36,475 nucleotides of DNA from Ktedonobacteria bacterium (GCA_027459785.1 DAIDGU010000027.1:1-36475); one strand, 5' to 3'. Counted from the first letter of the stretch, positions 23,200-31,389 are shown. Notes: a model not told the origin generated them from the letters alone. Program-made: numbers and translations.

Positions 23200-24486
23200 C
23201 TAGTGGTGCATGCTGATGCCGCGCACGATCATCTCGATGGCGATGGCGAGCAGGATCGGGACGAAGAGCTTGCGCACGGTGCGGTTCGAGAGCTTGGCGA
23301 GCGTTTTCGCGCCGACCAACGCGCCGACCAGCACGCCCAGCGCCACGGGCGCGGCGACCAGCGGCAGGATGTCGCCACGCTGGAAGTAGATGCCCGCGCT
23401 GGCGGCAGCCGTCACGCCGATCATGAAATTGCTGGTGGTGGACGACACCTTCATCGGCAGGCGCATCGCCGTATCCATCGCCAGCACCTTGAACGTGCCG
23501 CTACCGATGCCCAGCAGGCCGGAGACGAGGCCGGCGACGTACATCATGCCGAAACCCTCCGGCACATGCGTGACATTATAGGCCACGATGCCGCCCTGCT
23601 GGGCATCCGGATAGGTGCTGGCCAGCGCCAGGCGGTCGGCCCAGCGATCATTCTTGACGCCATGGGGCAACTCCTCGCCCAGTTTGCTGATGAGCGGCGC
23701 GGCACTGATCAGCAGCACGACGCCGAAGATGATGAAGAGCGCCGCCGGCGCGAGGACCACGGCCAGGAACGCGCCGCTGATGGCCCCGATGGTCGTGGCG
23801 ATCTCCAGGAACATGCCCACGCGCAGGTTGGTCAGATGATCTTTCACATACGCCGCCGCCGCGCCGCTGGAGGTGGCGATGACCGAGACGATGGAGGCAC
23901 CGACGGCCACGTCAATCGGCAAGCCGAAGGCGATGGTCAACAGCGGCACGACGAAGATGCCGCCGCCCAGCCCCACCAGCGAGCCAACCAGGCCGGCGAC
24001 AACTGAAGCGACGAAGACTAGCGCGAAGAAACCGAAGCTGGCCGGCTTCGCCGCTGCCGCTGTGGTGTGGCCGAAGATTGCGCCCAGCGCGATGATGCTG
24101 ATGAGCAAGATCGCCAGCACCAGCGAAGTGATCGCCACGTAGCGCCGGTCATGTTCCGCCGCGAAGGCCATGATCGAGACCGCCACGCGCAGCACCGGCG
24201 TGAAGAGCAAGATCACCAGCCCTAACACGATCACGCCCAGCGGGTTGCCCTGCCCGATGCTGCTGAAGATGGCCGGGATGGTGTGGGGGAAGACGCGCGC
24301 CCGCTCGCCTCCCGTGACAAACAGCAACAGGCCCAGCAGGATGACGGCGGCACTCAGCAGCACGCCGCCACGCAACACGTAGCTGATGATCAGCTCAGCC
24401 TGGCGCACCAGGGCGTCACGATCGTTTGTTTGTGATGGTTCTTCGCCCGCCTGGTGAGCAGGCCGGATCGAAGGCACAGTAGCCAT
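23200..24486 (-). CDS. DUF1634-TauE/SafE fusion transporter
   Basis: This is a 428-residue membrane protein. Residues about 25-140 resemble DUF1634: AELIISYVLRGGVLLSAAVI, VFPHTIPAIF, QGNPLGVIVLGLVILLFTPV and LRVAVSIMAFAAEHD. Residues about 147-428 are a TauE/SafE (DUF81) permease with the two-fold VASVVAGLVGSLVGLGGGIF and GLVSGLLGIGSGTFKVLAMD repeats and PLLTIAFGLPIDVAVGAS. The two families are often encoded by adjacent genes; here they are one chain. TauE/SafE proteins export sulfite, sulfoacetate or related anions. It is divergent from a LysR-type regulator, the usual arrangement for a regulated target. The ATG at 24486 lies in the 110-base intergenic region holding a candidate LysR site. 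Confidence 0.9.
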   Translation of the reverse strand: MATVPSIRPAHQAGEEPSQTNDRDALVRQAELIISYVLRGGVLLSAAVILLGLLLFVTGGERARVFPHTIPAIFSSIGQGNPLGVIVLGLVILLFTPVLRVAVSIMAFAAEHDRRYVAITSLVLAILLISIIALGAIFGHTTAAAAKPASFGFFALVFVASVVAGLVGSLVGLGGGIFVVPLLTIAFGLPIDVAVGASIVSVIATSSGAAAAYVKDHLTNLRVGMFLEIATTIGAISGAFLAVVLAPAALFIIFGVVLLISAAPLISKLGEELPHGVKNDRWADRLALASTYPDAQQGGIVAYNVTHVPEGFGMMYVAGLVSGLLGIGSGTFKVLAMDTAMRLPMKVSSTTSNFMIGVTAAASAGIYFQRGDILPLVAAPVALGVLVGALVGAKTLAKLSNRTVRKLFVPILLAIAIEMIVRGISMHH

Positions 24487-24537
24487 GCAAAAACTCCTAA
24501 AAATCTCACCGGAATCATAATGGTGGCACTCTAACCT

Positions 24538-24549
24538 TACCGCATGGTA
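24538..24549. promoter_or_regulatory. Candidate LysR-type binding palindrome
   Basis: TACCGCATGGTA is an inverted repeat (TACC/GGTA with GCAT between) in the 110-base region shared by the transporter and the LysR gene. The T-N10-A form fits LysR half-site geometry. Confidence 0.4.
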
Positions 24550-24596
24550 TGCTATGAGTGCAAGACATAGACCCCATAAAAGGATAATGGTGAGTT

Positions 24597-25487
24597 ATGG
24601 CGCTTAATCTCCACCTGGTGCGGCTGTTCCTGACGGTCGCCACGGAACATAGCTTCAGCCGCGCCGCCGATGAGTTGAATATCAGCCAGCCGGCGGTCTC
24701 GAAAGGCGTTTTGACCCTAGAACGGCAACTGGGGTTGACGCTGTTGGATCGCTCGCAGGCGCAATTGCCCTTGACCGAGGCGGGACGCATTTTATATACC
24801 CACGCGCAAGCCCTGTTCGCCAATGAGCGGTTGGCCGAGGCGGCGCTGGACCAGATGCGCGGCTTAGAGCAGGGCCGGCTCATCATCGGGGCCAGCACGA
24901 CCATCGGCATTTACCTGCTGCCGCCCTTGGTGAGCGCCTTTCACCGCGCGAATCCAGCCATACACCTGTCGCTGGTGATCAGCAACACCCACGAGTTGGT
25001 GCGGCAACTGGTCGAGCGCCCGCTGGACCTGGCCTTCGTGGAAGGACCGGTGGAGGCCGCGAACGTGGAGCCGCAGCCGTGGCTGCGTGATCGGCTGGTG
25101 GTCATCGCGCCGCCGCAGCACGTCGCCAGGGAGTTCCAGCGCGTGCCGTTGGCCGCCCTCACCCACGAACTTTTTCTGTTGCGCGAAACGGGATCAGCCA
25201 GCCGTGGGTTGATCAATGCGCACCTCATCAGGCACGATATCACGCTGCCCGCGATCATGGAGGTGGGCAATAATGAAGCGATCAAGCAATTGGTGATGGG
25301 TGGCACCGGTTTGGGCCTGGTGCCGGAAGCGGCGTGTGCTGAAGAGATCGCCACGCGCCGCCTGGTGTGCCTGCCGGTCGAAGAACTCACCATCCCGCGC
25401 CAACTCTGGCAACTGGACGTGCCAGGCCGCCCGCTGAGTCCCGCCGTGCAAGCCTTCACCGCGCTGCTGGCACAGGGGCGACGATAG
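24597..25487 (+). CDS. LysR-type transcriptional regulator
   Basis: This is a 296-residue protein. The N-terminal winged helix is LHLVRLFLTVATEHSFSRAA, DELNISQPAVSKGVLTLERQ and LGLTLLDR, ending at LTEAGRILYTHAQALF. The effector domain starts LIIGASTTIGIYLLPPLVSAF and has DLAFVEGPV and GGTGLGLVPEAACAEE. The length is typical. The sequence is CysB/YeiE-like rather than BenM-like, but the ligand is unknown. It is divergent from the transporter, which is probably its target. The ATG at 24597 has AAAAGGA upstream at greater distance than usual. Confidence 0.95.
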   Translation: MALNLHLVRLFLTVATEHSFSRAADELNISQPAVSKGVLTLERQLGLTLLDRSQAQLPLTEAGRILYTHAQALFANERLAEAALDQMRGLEQGRLIIGASTTIGIYLLPPLVSAFHRANPAIHLSLVISNTHELVRQLVERPLDLAFVEGPVEAANVEPQPWLRDRLVVIAPPQHVAREFQRVPLAALTHELFLLRETGSASRGLINAHLIRHDITLPAIMEVGNNEAIKQLVMGGTGLGLVPEAACAEEIATRRLVCLPVEELTIPRQLWQLDVPGRPLSPAVQAFTALLAQGRR

Positions 25488-25507
25488 AGCGGATGATTGC
25501 GCTATTT

Positions 25508-25536
25508 TTGATACAACCTTAGCGAAAGAGTAGCAT
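25508..25536 (+). promoter_or_regulatory. Candidate promoter of the STAS-GHKL/DUF4325/PIN operon
   Basis: TTGATA (25508-25513) and TAGCAT (25531-25536) are 17 bases apart, about 75 bases before the first start codon. No other genes intervene. No clear operator repeat is seen nearby. Confidence 0.45.
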
Positions 25537-25611
25537 AAGCTCGGTCTTCGCGCGGCCAAAGGATCAACCAGTGTTTGCCAAAACTTATCAAGTATGCAAG
25601 GAGACGGTATC

Positions 25612-26523
25612 ATGAGTAATGAAATCGTTATAAGTATCCCGTGGAGCATTGGCGACGCGCCCAGTGACTTTACCAAACTCTGTCAGATATGGGAACAGGT
25701 GCAAGGTCATGATCTTGATGTAATGCTCGATTTTAGCCAAACGAACTTTCTACGCCCCAATGCAATTGCCTTTTTTGGTGGTATGGTTAGGCTGGTTCAA
25801 GCACGAGGTGGGCGTGTAAAAACCACAGGATCTCAAATTTCAGAACGGTTACGCTCTTACCTCTGGTATAGTGAGTTTTTGCCAACTTTTCTTCCTCAGC
25901 AATATCCGACGATTCAGTGGCCCACCGTTGTTCCATTTCGAGAACATAGGGAGCTTGATCCCCTTGTAATTAGAAAGTATTTAACGGAGAAATGGCTGAA
26001 GCAGGAGTGGATAGACGCGAGTCCACGGTTACGGCAAGTCATCATTGAGCATGTAAGCGAAATTTACACGAATGCATTTGAACATGCACAATCGCCCATA
26101 GGAGTGCTAAGTTGTGGACAGTACTATCCGAAATTGAAACAATTGGCACTATGCGTGGTTGATTTTGGGCAAGGAGTGGCTACCAATGTGCGGCGGTTCT
26201 TGAAGAATGATACAATGGAAGTAACAGATGTTCTCAAATGGGCGTTCAGCGAATCGATGTCTACCAAAATGGATCAAGGCATCAGTCGCGGAATGGGGTT
26301 ACATCTGCTGAAAAACTTCGTTCAAATGAATAAAGGTACTTTGCAGATCTACAGCAACGATGGGAGAGTGCTTATTGATGAAAAGAAAGAAGTGTACGAG
26401 GACTTCAGCCCAGCGTTTAGGGGGACGATAGTTCAAATCAACTTACAGTGTGATGGTAGATACTATGTGCTACCATCAGAGGTAGATGAAGAGGATGACA
26501 ATGATCTCTTCTCAGGAGGATAA
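25612..26523 (+). CDS. STAS-like plus GHKL-type ATP-binding protein
   Basis: This is a 303-residue protein. Residues 1-95 resemble a STAS/anti-anti-sigma fold (LDVMLDFSQTNFLRPNAIAF, GGMVRLVQARGGRVKTTG). Residues 135-290 form a GHKL ATPase: N-box IIEHVSEIYTNAFEHAQ (Glu150, Asn154, His158), G1 box CVVDFGQGV (Asp184) and G2 box GISRGMGLHLLKNF, with a late RGTIVQINL strand. This fits an anti-sigma-factor-like serine kinase or sensor ATPase in which a target-binding STAS domain is built into the same chain. The ATG at 25612 follows AAGGAG; the in-frame ATG at 25594 has no site. The stop is 5 bases before the DUF4325 gene. Codon use is more A/T-rich than in the flanking genes. No phosphatase partner is seen. 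Confidence 0.85.
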   Translation: MSNEIVISIPWSIGDAPSDFTKLCQIWEQVQGHDLDVMLDFSQTNFLRPNAIAFFGGMVRLVQARGGRVKTTGSQISERLRSYLWYSEFLPTFLPQQYPTIQWPTVVPFREHRELDPLVIRKYLTEKWLKQEWIDASPRLRQVIIEHVSEIYTNAFEHAQSPIGVLSCGQYYPKLKQLALCVVDFGQGVATNVRRFLKNDTMEVTDVLKWAFSESMSTKMDQGISRGMGLHLLKNFVQMNKGTLQIYSNDGRVLIDEKKEVYEDFSPAFRGTIVQINLQCDGRYYVLPSEVDEEDDNDLFSGG

Positions 26524-26527
26524 AACG

Positions 26528-26875
26528 ATGACAGTTCAAGTAAAAGATCTTATTGGCGAAGATTGCATTACCCTTGATGATGGACAAGAAATCTATGCGC
26601 GTATTCACCCCGAATTAGTGGCAGGCAGAAATGTCGAGCTTGACTTTGCTGGCGTCGAGTTTTTTGCATCGCCGTTTTTCAATGCCGCCATTGGTCAATT
26701 GTTGCGGGATTTGCAGCCTGAAACATTAGACAAGCAATTAAAGTTGAAGCATTTGTCAGCAGCAGCACGCACCTTGCTAAAACAGGTTATTGCAAATGCA
26801 AAGCGTTTCTACGCTGAAGAAGACTACCGTAAACTCGTCGATCACGTTTTGGATGAGATCGCTGAGGGGCGCTGA
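26528..26875 (+). CDS. DUF4325 STAS-like protein
   Basis: This 115-residue protein has the core GRNVELDFAGVEFFASPFFN, AAIGQLLRDL and LKHLSAAARTLLKQVI, the pattern of DUF4325 (a STAS-like domain: strand, DFxGVxxxxSPFFN loop, helix). STAS proteins are typically the phosphorylated or competing partner of a GHKL kinase, and the Ser of ASPFFN sits where anti-anti-sigma factors carry the phosphorylated Ser. I chose the ATG at 26528 over 26486 because CAGGAGG precedes it. It is tightly packed: 4 bases after the GHKL gene, and its stop overlaps the PIN gene start (TGATG). It may switch between the GHKL protein and the PIN protein. Confidence 0.8.
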   Translation: MTVQVKDLIGEDCITLDDGQEIYARIHPELVAGRNVELDFAGVEFFASPFFNAAIGQLLRDLQPETLDKQLKLKHLSAAARTLLKQVIANAKRFYAEEDYRKLVDHVLDEIAEGR

Positions 26876-27498
26876 TGCCGCATTTGATCAAGATCGAAGC
26901 CGATGTCGTGGATGTAGCACAGGATGTGCCGCGACGGGAAGATGTCTTCTTTATTGATACAAATGTTTGGTTCTCACTGTTCGATCCAACCTCGCTCACC
27001 AACCGGCCTGAACAGGCTTATCCGCGTTACTTCAAGTCGTTGCGCAAAGCCAAAAGCGCCATGTTTTATTGCGGCTTGAGTATGGCCGAGCTAGCGCATA
27101 TCATTGAAAGAAAGCGATGCGAGTTGTTCGAAACACAACAAGGAATGCAAGAGGGGACATTGTTGAAGAATATCAAGGACTTCCGCCATAATTATCCTGA
27201 TGAGCGCGAAGAAGTTGTGCGGCAACTTCAAGCAGCATGGGAGTATGTCAAACAAGCAGCCAAGCCAATGGATATCACCATCGGTGATGCGTTGACGAAT
27301 GCTGCATTGGAACGGTTCTCCAGGCACCCCTTGGATGGCTACGATCTTTTCTATTTGGAAGCGATGAAAGCAAGCAGCATTACAAAAATTCTTACGCATG
27401 ATGGTGATTTCGCGGGTGTTCCAGGTATACAGCTTTTTACCGCTAATCCGCGTGTCTTGCAGCAGGCGCAACAGCAGCGGAAACTGCTGCGCAGGTAG
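26875..27498 (+). CDS. PIN-domain ribonuclease (probable toxin or effector)
   Basis: This 207-residue protein has the PIN acidic set: DTN in VFFIDTNVWFSLFD (Asp28), Glu72 in GLSMAELAHII, Asp154 and Asp157 in HPLDGYDLFYLEAM, and Asp176 or Asp178 in KILTHDGDFAGVPG. It ends IQLFTANPRVL, as in PIN proteins. PIN domains are metal-dependent RNases, often toxins of VapC type. At 207 residues it is longer than a typical VapC, with a helical insert at about 80-130 (CELFETQQGMQEGTLLKNI). There is no VapB-type antitoxin; the STAS-like/GHKL pair occupies that position instead. The ATG overlaps the DUF4325 stop, so translation is coupled. Confidence 0.85.
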   Translation: MPHLIKIEADVVDVAQDVPRREDVFFIDTNVWFSLFDPTSLTNRPEQAYPRYFKSLRKAKSAMFYCGLSMAELAHIIERKRCELFETQQGMQEGTLLKNIKDFRHNYPDEREEVVRQLQAAWEYVKQAAKPMDITIGDALTNAALERFSRHPLDGYDLFYLEAMKASSITKILTHDGDFAGVPGIQLFTANPRVLQQAQQQRKLLRR

Positions 27499-27534
27499 CA
27501 TTCTATCTAGCGCATGTGACGGTGCTGTGCGGCG

Positions 27535-29220
27535 TTACAGTTGCCAGAGGGCGCTCAGCATTGTCAGCAGGTGCTGTTGCCGGCGGAGCAACACCTCCGG
27601 CGTCCAGTCTGGCTCGTTAAGCACCTGGGTTGTCAGCGCGCAGGTGGAAACGCCGTTGCGCCCCGTGAAATATTTCGCCTTTTTCGTAGCGAAGTCGAAG
27701 TTGAAGGCCATCGCGTTCTTGCGCTTCGTCAGCAGGACCAGATTCCCCAGGCGGTGGACATTCGCCGCGTTCCATTCGGGATCAGGAAAGGTCTTTGCCC
27801 AGGTGCTGTCGGCAGGGATTTTCTGCGGCAACACGTGCTCGATACTGAGGACCGGATGGGCATAGGTTGCCGCGCCGTCGCCCAACAAGGCATCCAACCG
27901 CAAAAGCGCGTAGCGGGCGGCATGTGAACGGTAGATTTCGCTATCAAGGGAGGTGCGCGTGTAGTGGCGCTCGTCAAGTGTGAGGGCCATGACGCCAGCG
28001 ATGGTCGCTTCGTCGCCGCGCTGAATGGCGGTGAGGAGCGCGCGATAGCGTTCGACGCGCTTGCTGAACGTGACGTGGCGGATCATCATCGATGCTGCCA
28101 GACGTTCCAGGCGCGTGAAAAACGCCAGCAGCGCCGCCGGTTCAGCCATGTGCTTCGTGAGATAATAGATGGCCGCCGGCGTCCAATCGGCGTTATCGAT
28201 GAGGTTAAGCCAGACGAAAAGATCATTGATCGCCGGCGCGTCCTGGGTACTCTGGTAGGTGCCGTTGCGGATGATCGTGAACGCCTGCGCATGCGGCGCA
28301 ATCGCCTCGTCGATGACGCGCCGCGCATCGCGCGGCTGCTGCTGCCCATCCAGCAGCACGGCGGTGCGAAATTCCTTGAGCAGCGTCTCGCGGGGCCGCG
28401 CTTTCACGGCCAACATGCGGATGTGCGCGAACAGTTCGGTGAAGCCGTCGCGCCCCAAGTTCGTCTCGATGTCCTCCCACTGCTGGGTATACTGCGGTCG
28501 ATCCGCCTCAGCCAGCGCGCCGATGATTTCCGCTTTCAGGATATCGACCGGCGAGAGGTCCAGACCGCGATCATTGAGGACGGAGAAGATGCGATACGCC
28601 GAATCGCGCTCCAACGCCGCCACCATCACGATATAGCAACGCTGGATGATAAAGGCGGCGAAGTCCGAAGCCTGGGTGGGCGATAACGCACGCACGCGCT
28701 CCATGAAATAGCGCATGTTGTGAAACAGCCGTTGCTGCGCATCGTTGGCAAGTTGGGCTGGCTCGACGGTCAGCAAGCGTGCGATGCCATCGCTATCCTG
28801 AATATACGCTTGGAAGAAGGTGCGGTCGCGTTCACGCAGGCAGAGCCGATAGCGATTCGGCGTGCCGGCAAATTTGTTGCCCTTTTCATAGAGATAAGCG
28901 GTGATGTCATCTTTCTCGGCGGTGGGGACGCGCGTGCGCAATGCCGCCAGCAACATCGTCAGCGTGGTCAGTCGCTGTTGCCCATCCACGACTTCGGCCT
29001 CTTTGCCCTTGCCATGCACTACCACGATGCAGCCTAAAAAATAAATCGATTCTGTGCCACGTGTACTCTCGAAGAAATCGTATAGATCATCGAATAATTC
29101 CTGTACTTGCTCTTCTTCCCAGGCATAGGGGCGCTGGTACGCCGGGATGACGAAAGCGAAATTATCACGAAAGATGTCGTGTAGTGGTAGCTGCTTCGTC
29201 TCAATCGCGGTGTTATTCAT
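27535..29220 (-). CDS. DUF262-DUF1524 (GmrSD-type) type IV restriction enzyme
   Basis: This is a 561-residue protein. The N-terminal DUF262 part has FVIPAYQRPYAWEEEQV (25-41) and VVDGQQRLTTLTML (DGQQR at 79-83), the ParB/Srx-like NTPase motif. The C-terminal DUF1524 part is an HNH nuclease: SIEHVLPQKIP (Glu461-His462), NVHRLGNLVLLTKRKNAMAF (about 487-506). GmrSD proteins cut DNA with modified cytosines such as glucosyl-hydroxymethylcytosine, as in T4-like phages. Both halves are in one chain, as in single-polypeptide GmrSD. The ATG at 29220 has GGAGAG upstream and a strong promoter. It is convergent with the PIN gene, with 36 bases between the stops, suggesting one defence locus. Confidence 0.92.
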   Translation of the reverse strand: MNNTAIETKQLPLHDIFRDNFAFVIPAYQRPYAWEEEQVQELFDDLYDFFESTRGTESIYFLGCIVVVHGKGKEAEVVDGQQRLTTLTMLLAALRTRVPTAEKDDITAYLYEKGNKFAGTPNRYRLCLRERDRTFFQAYIQDSDGIARLLTVEPAQLANDAQQRLFHNMRYFMERVRALSPTQASDFAAFIIQRCYIVMVAALERDSAYRIFSVLNDRGLDLSPVDILKAEIIGALAEADRPQYTQQWEDIETNLGRDGFTELFAHIRMLAVKARPRETLLKEFRTAVLLDGQQQPRDARRVIDEAIAPHAQAFTIIRNGTYQSTQDAPAINDLFVWLNLIDNADWTPAAIYYLTKHMAEPAALLAFFTRLERLAASMMIRHVTFSKRVERYRALLTAIQRGDEATIAGVMALTLDERHYTRTSLDSEIYRSHAARYALLRLDALLGDGAATYAHPVLSIEHVLPQKIPADSTWAKTFPDPEWNAANVHRLGNLVLLTKRKNAMAFNFDFATKKAKYFTGRNGVSTCALTTQVLNEPDWTPEVLLRRQQHLLTMLSALWQL

Positions 29221-29291
29221 CGAGGCTGACTCTCCACAGGCGGCTGGCGGCGAGAAGGCGCAGCCAAACTCTGCACCTCAAGGAGATTCTC

Positions 29292-29320
29292 ACTATAGCA
29301 TCTGCTTGAAAGAAGTGCAA
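29292..29320 (-). promoter_or_regulatory. Promoter of the DUF262/DUF1524 gene
   Basis: On the minus strand TTGCAC (29320-29315) and TATAGT (29297-29292) are exactly 17 bases apart, 72 bases upstream of the ATG at 29220. Confidence 0.55.
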
Positions 29321-29377
29321 AATGCGCTTTTCTAGTGCAAACGTACCACCAGTGTACATGATTCGCCGCCGATAGGC

Positions 29378-30205
29378 TCAGCCGAGCGCGTCCGTGAGTT
29401 CGTCCCAGCGCCGGTCGGCGATGAGGCCGTCCAGCCAAGCGGCGGCGTCGCCGCGCTCAAAGACCTCGTTCAGCAAACCGGCGAACGTGTCAACCGCGTC
29501 GGGCGGGCCGAAGAGGGCGTCCAGGATGGCCGCGTGTGGTAGCCGCGCGCCGCATGCCTGGGCGATGCGCCAGTAGGGTCCCTGCGCGCCTTCCAGCAGG
29601 GTCGCCGTCGTATAGGTCGTGGCCGTGGGCAGGAAGGGGAAGAGCAGCGCGTCAATGAGCAGATCGCTCAGGTTCGCGCTCGCCTGCACGGGACCACCCG
29701 CGCCAAAGGTGACGCGCCGGCAGCCCGCGCGCAGTTCCGTGCCATCATACTCCGTCGCGGTGGCGCAGTTCAGCAATTCATGGGCGAGTTGGGCGCGGAA
29801 CATCGGCGCGTGCAGCTCGGTCGTGGCCAGCAGCGTTTTCGCCGCTTGCGTCTGGCCGTCGATGCTGGCGAGGTAGAGGAACGAGATCACCTGCTTACCT
29901 TCCAGCGCATGGGGATCGCTCCCGCCCAGGCGCTTCTGCGCCTCTGTCTGAAACAGATCGGGGAAGAGGACGTAGATGCTGGGTGTGTCATGCACCGCAC
30001 GCGCATACCAACGCATCTGGTTGGACCGCAGCATGGCGGGGTAAGCGCGCACGAGCGCCTGCAACAATTCGCCCGCCAGGATGTAGACGGGGCGCAGCGA
30101 CTGCTGGCGCATCCACGGCCAACGCTGCGCCATCCGCGCCCAACTGGCGGCGATGTCTTCGACAGCGGCGGCGACTTCCGGCGCATCGGGGTTCGGTTGG
30201 CTCAT
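29378..30205 (-). CDS. Hypothetical protein, 275 residues
   Basis: I do not recognise this protein. It is Ala/Leu-rich and largely helical, without a signal peptide. Readable marks are SWARMAQRWPWMRQQSLRPV (Trp-rich N terminus), LLRSNQMRWYARAVHD-type helices, HELLNCATATEYDG at about 145-158, LLIDALLFPFLPTATTY and GPYWRIAQACGARLPHAAIL. The single HELLN is not a metalloprotease motif (no HExxH). The frame, composition and length look genuine. A long inverted repeat lies directly upstream at 30214-30285. Neighbours are the GmrSD gene downstream and a secreted small protein upstream; no operon can be claimed. Confidence 0.7.
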   Translation of the reverse strand: MSQPNPDAPEVAAAVEDIAASWARMAQRWPWMRQQSLRPVYILAGELLQALVRAYPAMLRSNQMRWYARAVHDTPSIYVLFPDLFQTEAQKRLGGSDPHALEGKQVISFLYLASIDGQTQAAKTLLATTELHAPMFRAQLAHELLNCATATEYDGTELRAGCRRVTFGAGGPVQASANLSDLLIDALLFPFLPTATTYTTATLLEGAQGPYWRIAQACGARLPHAAILDALFGPPDAVDTFAGLLNEVFERGDAAAWLDGLIADRRWDELTDALG

Positions 30206-30213
30206 ACGGCGCT

Positions 30214-30285
30214 ATCCTCGTGTACACTAACTGGCACGGTGGGCAGATGTTGCGGCAATTCCCAGTATCAGTGTACAACGAGGAT
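30214..30285. repeat. Long imperfect inverted repeat upstream of the 275-residue gene
   Basis: Left arm 30214-30234 (ATCCTCGTGTACACTAACTGG) and right arm 30262-30285 pair over about 20 bases with two small bulges around a 27-base loop, and each arm contains a TGTACA core. An outer CTGGCAC (30231-30237) and GTGCCAG (30288-30294) pair as well. It lies between the stop of the secreted-protein gene (30309) and the next gene's start. It could be a transcription terminator, an operator with two TGTACA sites, or a small mobile palindrome. Confidence 0.5.
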
Positions 30286-30308
30286 GGGTGCCAGTGACAG
30301 ATCGGCGC

Positions 30309-30689
30309 TCAGCGATTGTTGATCGGGATGACGGCCCAATTGCCGGGATTCGGCAGGCTGGGCAGGAGCGGATGTTGCACGGGCGTGGTCTGGCTGCACG
30401 TGGTCGTGGGATGCAAGATCCACGTGTGGCTGGCCGGCGACGTGCTGAAAGGCGTGCTGGCAAACGTGGCGCTCTGGGTATAGAGCGTGACGCACTGGCC
30501 AAAGGCGATCAGGGCCGGTGTGGTGCCGACCTGTGCCGCATGCGTGGCCCACGCCACGGCGACATGCGCGCGGGGCGACGTGCTGGTGGCCTGGGCCGGC
30601 GCGACAATGCCGGCGACAATCATGAGCAGGGCGGCACCGAGGGTGCCAGCGGCGATCTTGGCGATCCACCGTGAACGTTGGGTAAACAT
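30309..30689 (-). CDS. Small secreted protein, 126 residues
   Basis: The N terminus FTQRSRWIAKIAAG followed by TLGAALLMIVAGIVAPAQA is a signal peptide with a likely cleavage after AQA (about residue 33). The mature ~90 residues contain two cysteines (GQCVTLYTQS and TTTCSQTTP) and end PGNWAVIPINNR, which could form one disulfide-bonded beta domain. The ATG at 30689 follows AGAGGAT; the longer in-frame start at 30854 overlaps the opposite promoter region and is rejected. The function is unknown. Confidence 0.75.
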   Translation of the reverse strand: MFTQRSRWIAKIAAGTLGAALLMIVAGIVAPAQATSTSPRAHVAVAWATHAAQVGTTPALIAFGQCVTLYTQSATFASTPFSTSPASHTWILHPTTTCSQTTPVQHPLLPSLPNPGNWAVIPINNR

Positions 30690-30927
30690 AATCTTTATCC
30701 TCTTTTGGCATCGTATTACAACACGAACGATATGATTCAATCCCAGTATACCACCCGTATTGCAAATAGCGATAGGGCATGCCCTGTTTGTCTCATACGG
30801 GTATTCACTCACAGGGCGACTGGATGTTGACGGGCAAGCGCGCAAGCCGTACAATGAGCATAAGGGGACGCGCCTGGCAGAAAAGCTGCCGCTGTTTCCC
30901 TTGTTTTCTGGTGAAAGCGTGATAACG

Positions 30928-31389
30928 ATGGCACAGCATGGCGTGAGCGCGCTGATCGGGCATCACGGCTGCTTGCGGGCGGCGATGGTGGCGGGCGGCG
31001 TGGCCTTGGTGGTGCTGGCGGTGCTGGTGATGACGGGGGGCATCGCGCCGTTGCTCGCGGCGGCAGCCTTCGCGGCGCTCGCGTGCGCTCTGGCGGGGCT
31101 GGCGCTGGTGACGTTGGTCGCGGCACGCTTCCAGCGCGGTCTGCCCGCGTATCAGCGCCTGCTGAATAGCCCGGCGACCGTCCTCGTCGCTCTCGCGCCC
31201 ACCGGGCGCGTGCTGGTGCAAGGCGAAGACTGGGCCGCTGTGCTGGACGACGCCTTCCGCGACCAAGTCATCCCCGCCGGGCAACCCGTGCGCGTGGTCG
31301 GCGTGGCAGATCTGCGCGTGATCGTCACGCCGCCGGTCAAAGAACTGCTGGCCCAGGCCGGTGCATTACCCCCGCTCCCGCACCCCTGA
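30928..31389 (+). CDS. NfeD-like membrane protein
   Basis: This 153-residue protein has two hydrophobic segments (VALVVLAVLVMTGGIAPLLA and AALACALAGLALVTLV), then a C-terminal OB-fold domain with TGRVLVQGEDWAAVLDDA, GQPVRVVGVADLRVIVTP. The G-x-V-x-x-x-G-E-x-W-x-A and GxxVxVxxxxGxxLxV pattern is NfeD. NfeD proteins partner with stomatin/SPFH proteins, and the next gene is a slipin. The ATG at 30928 is chosen for the membrane-protein start; upstream codons to 30760 have no homology or signal. The ribosome site is weak. Confidence 0.8.
   Translation: MAQHGVSALIGHHGCLRAAMVAGGVALVVLAVLVMTGGIAPLLAAAAFAALACALAGLALVTLVAARFQRGLPAYQRLLNSPATVLVALAPTGRVLVQGEDWAAVLDDAFRDQVIPAGQPVRVVGVADLRVIVTPPVKELLAQAGALPPLPHP

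Noticed and set aside
27963..28686. 240-residue plus-strand frame over the DUF262/DUF1524 gene
   Set aside because: Antisense shadow of the restriction gene, without any domain or ribosome site.
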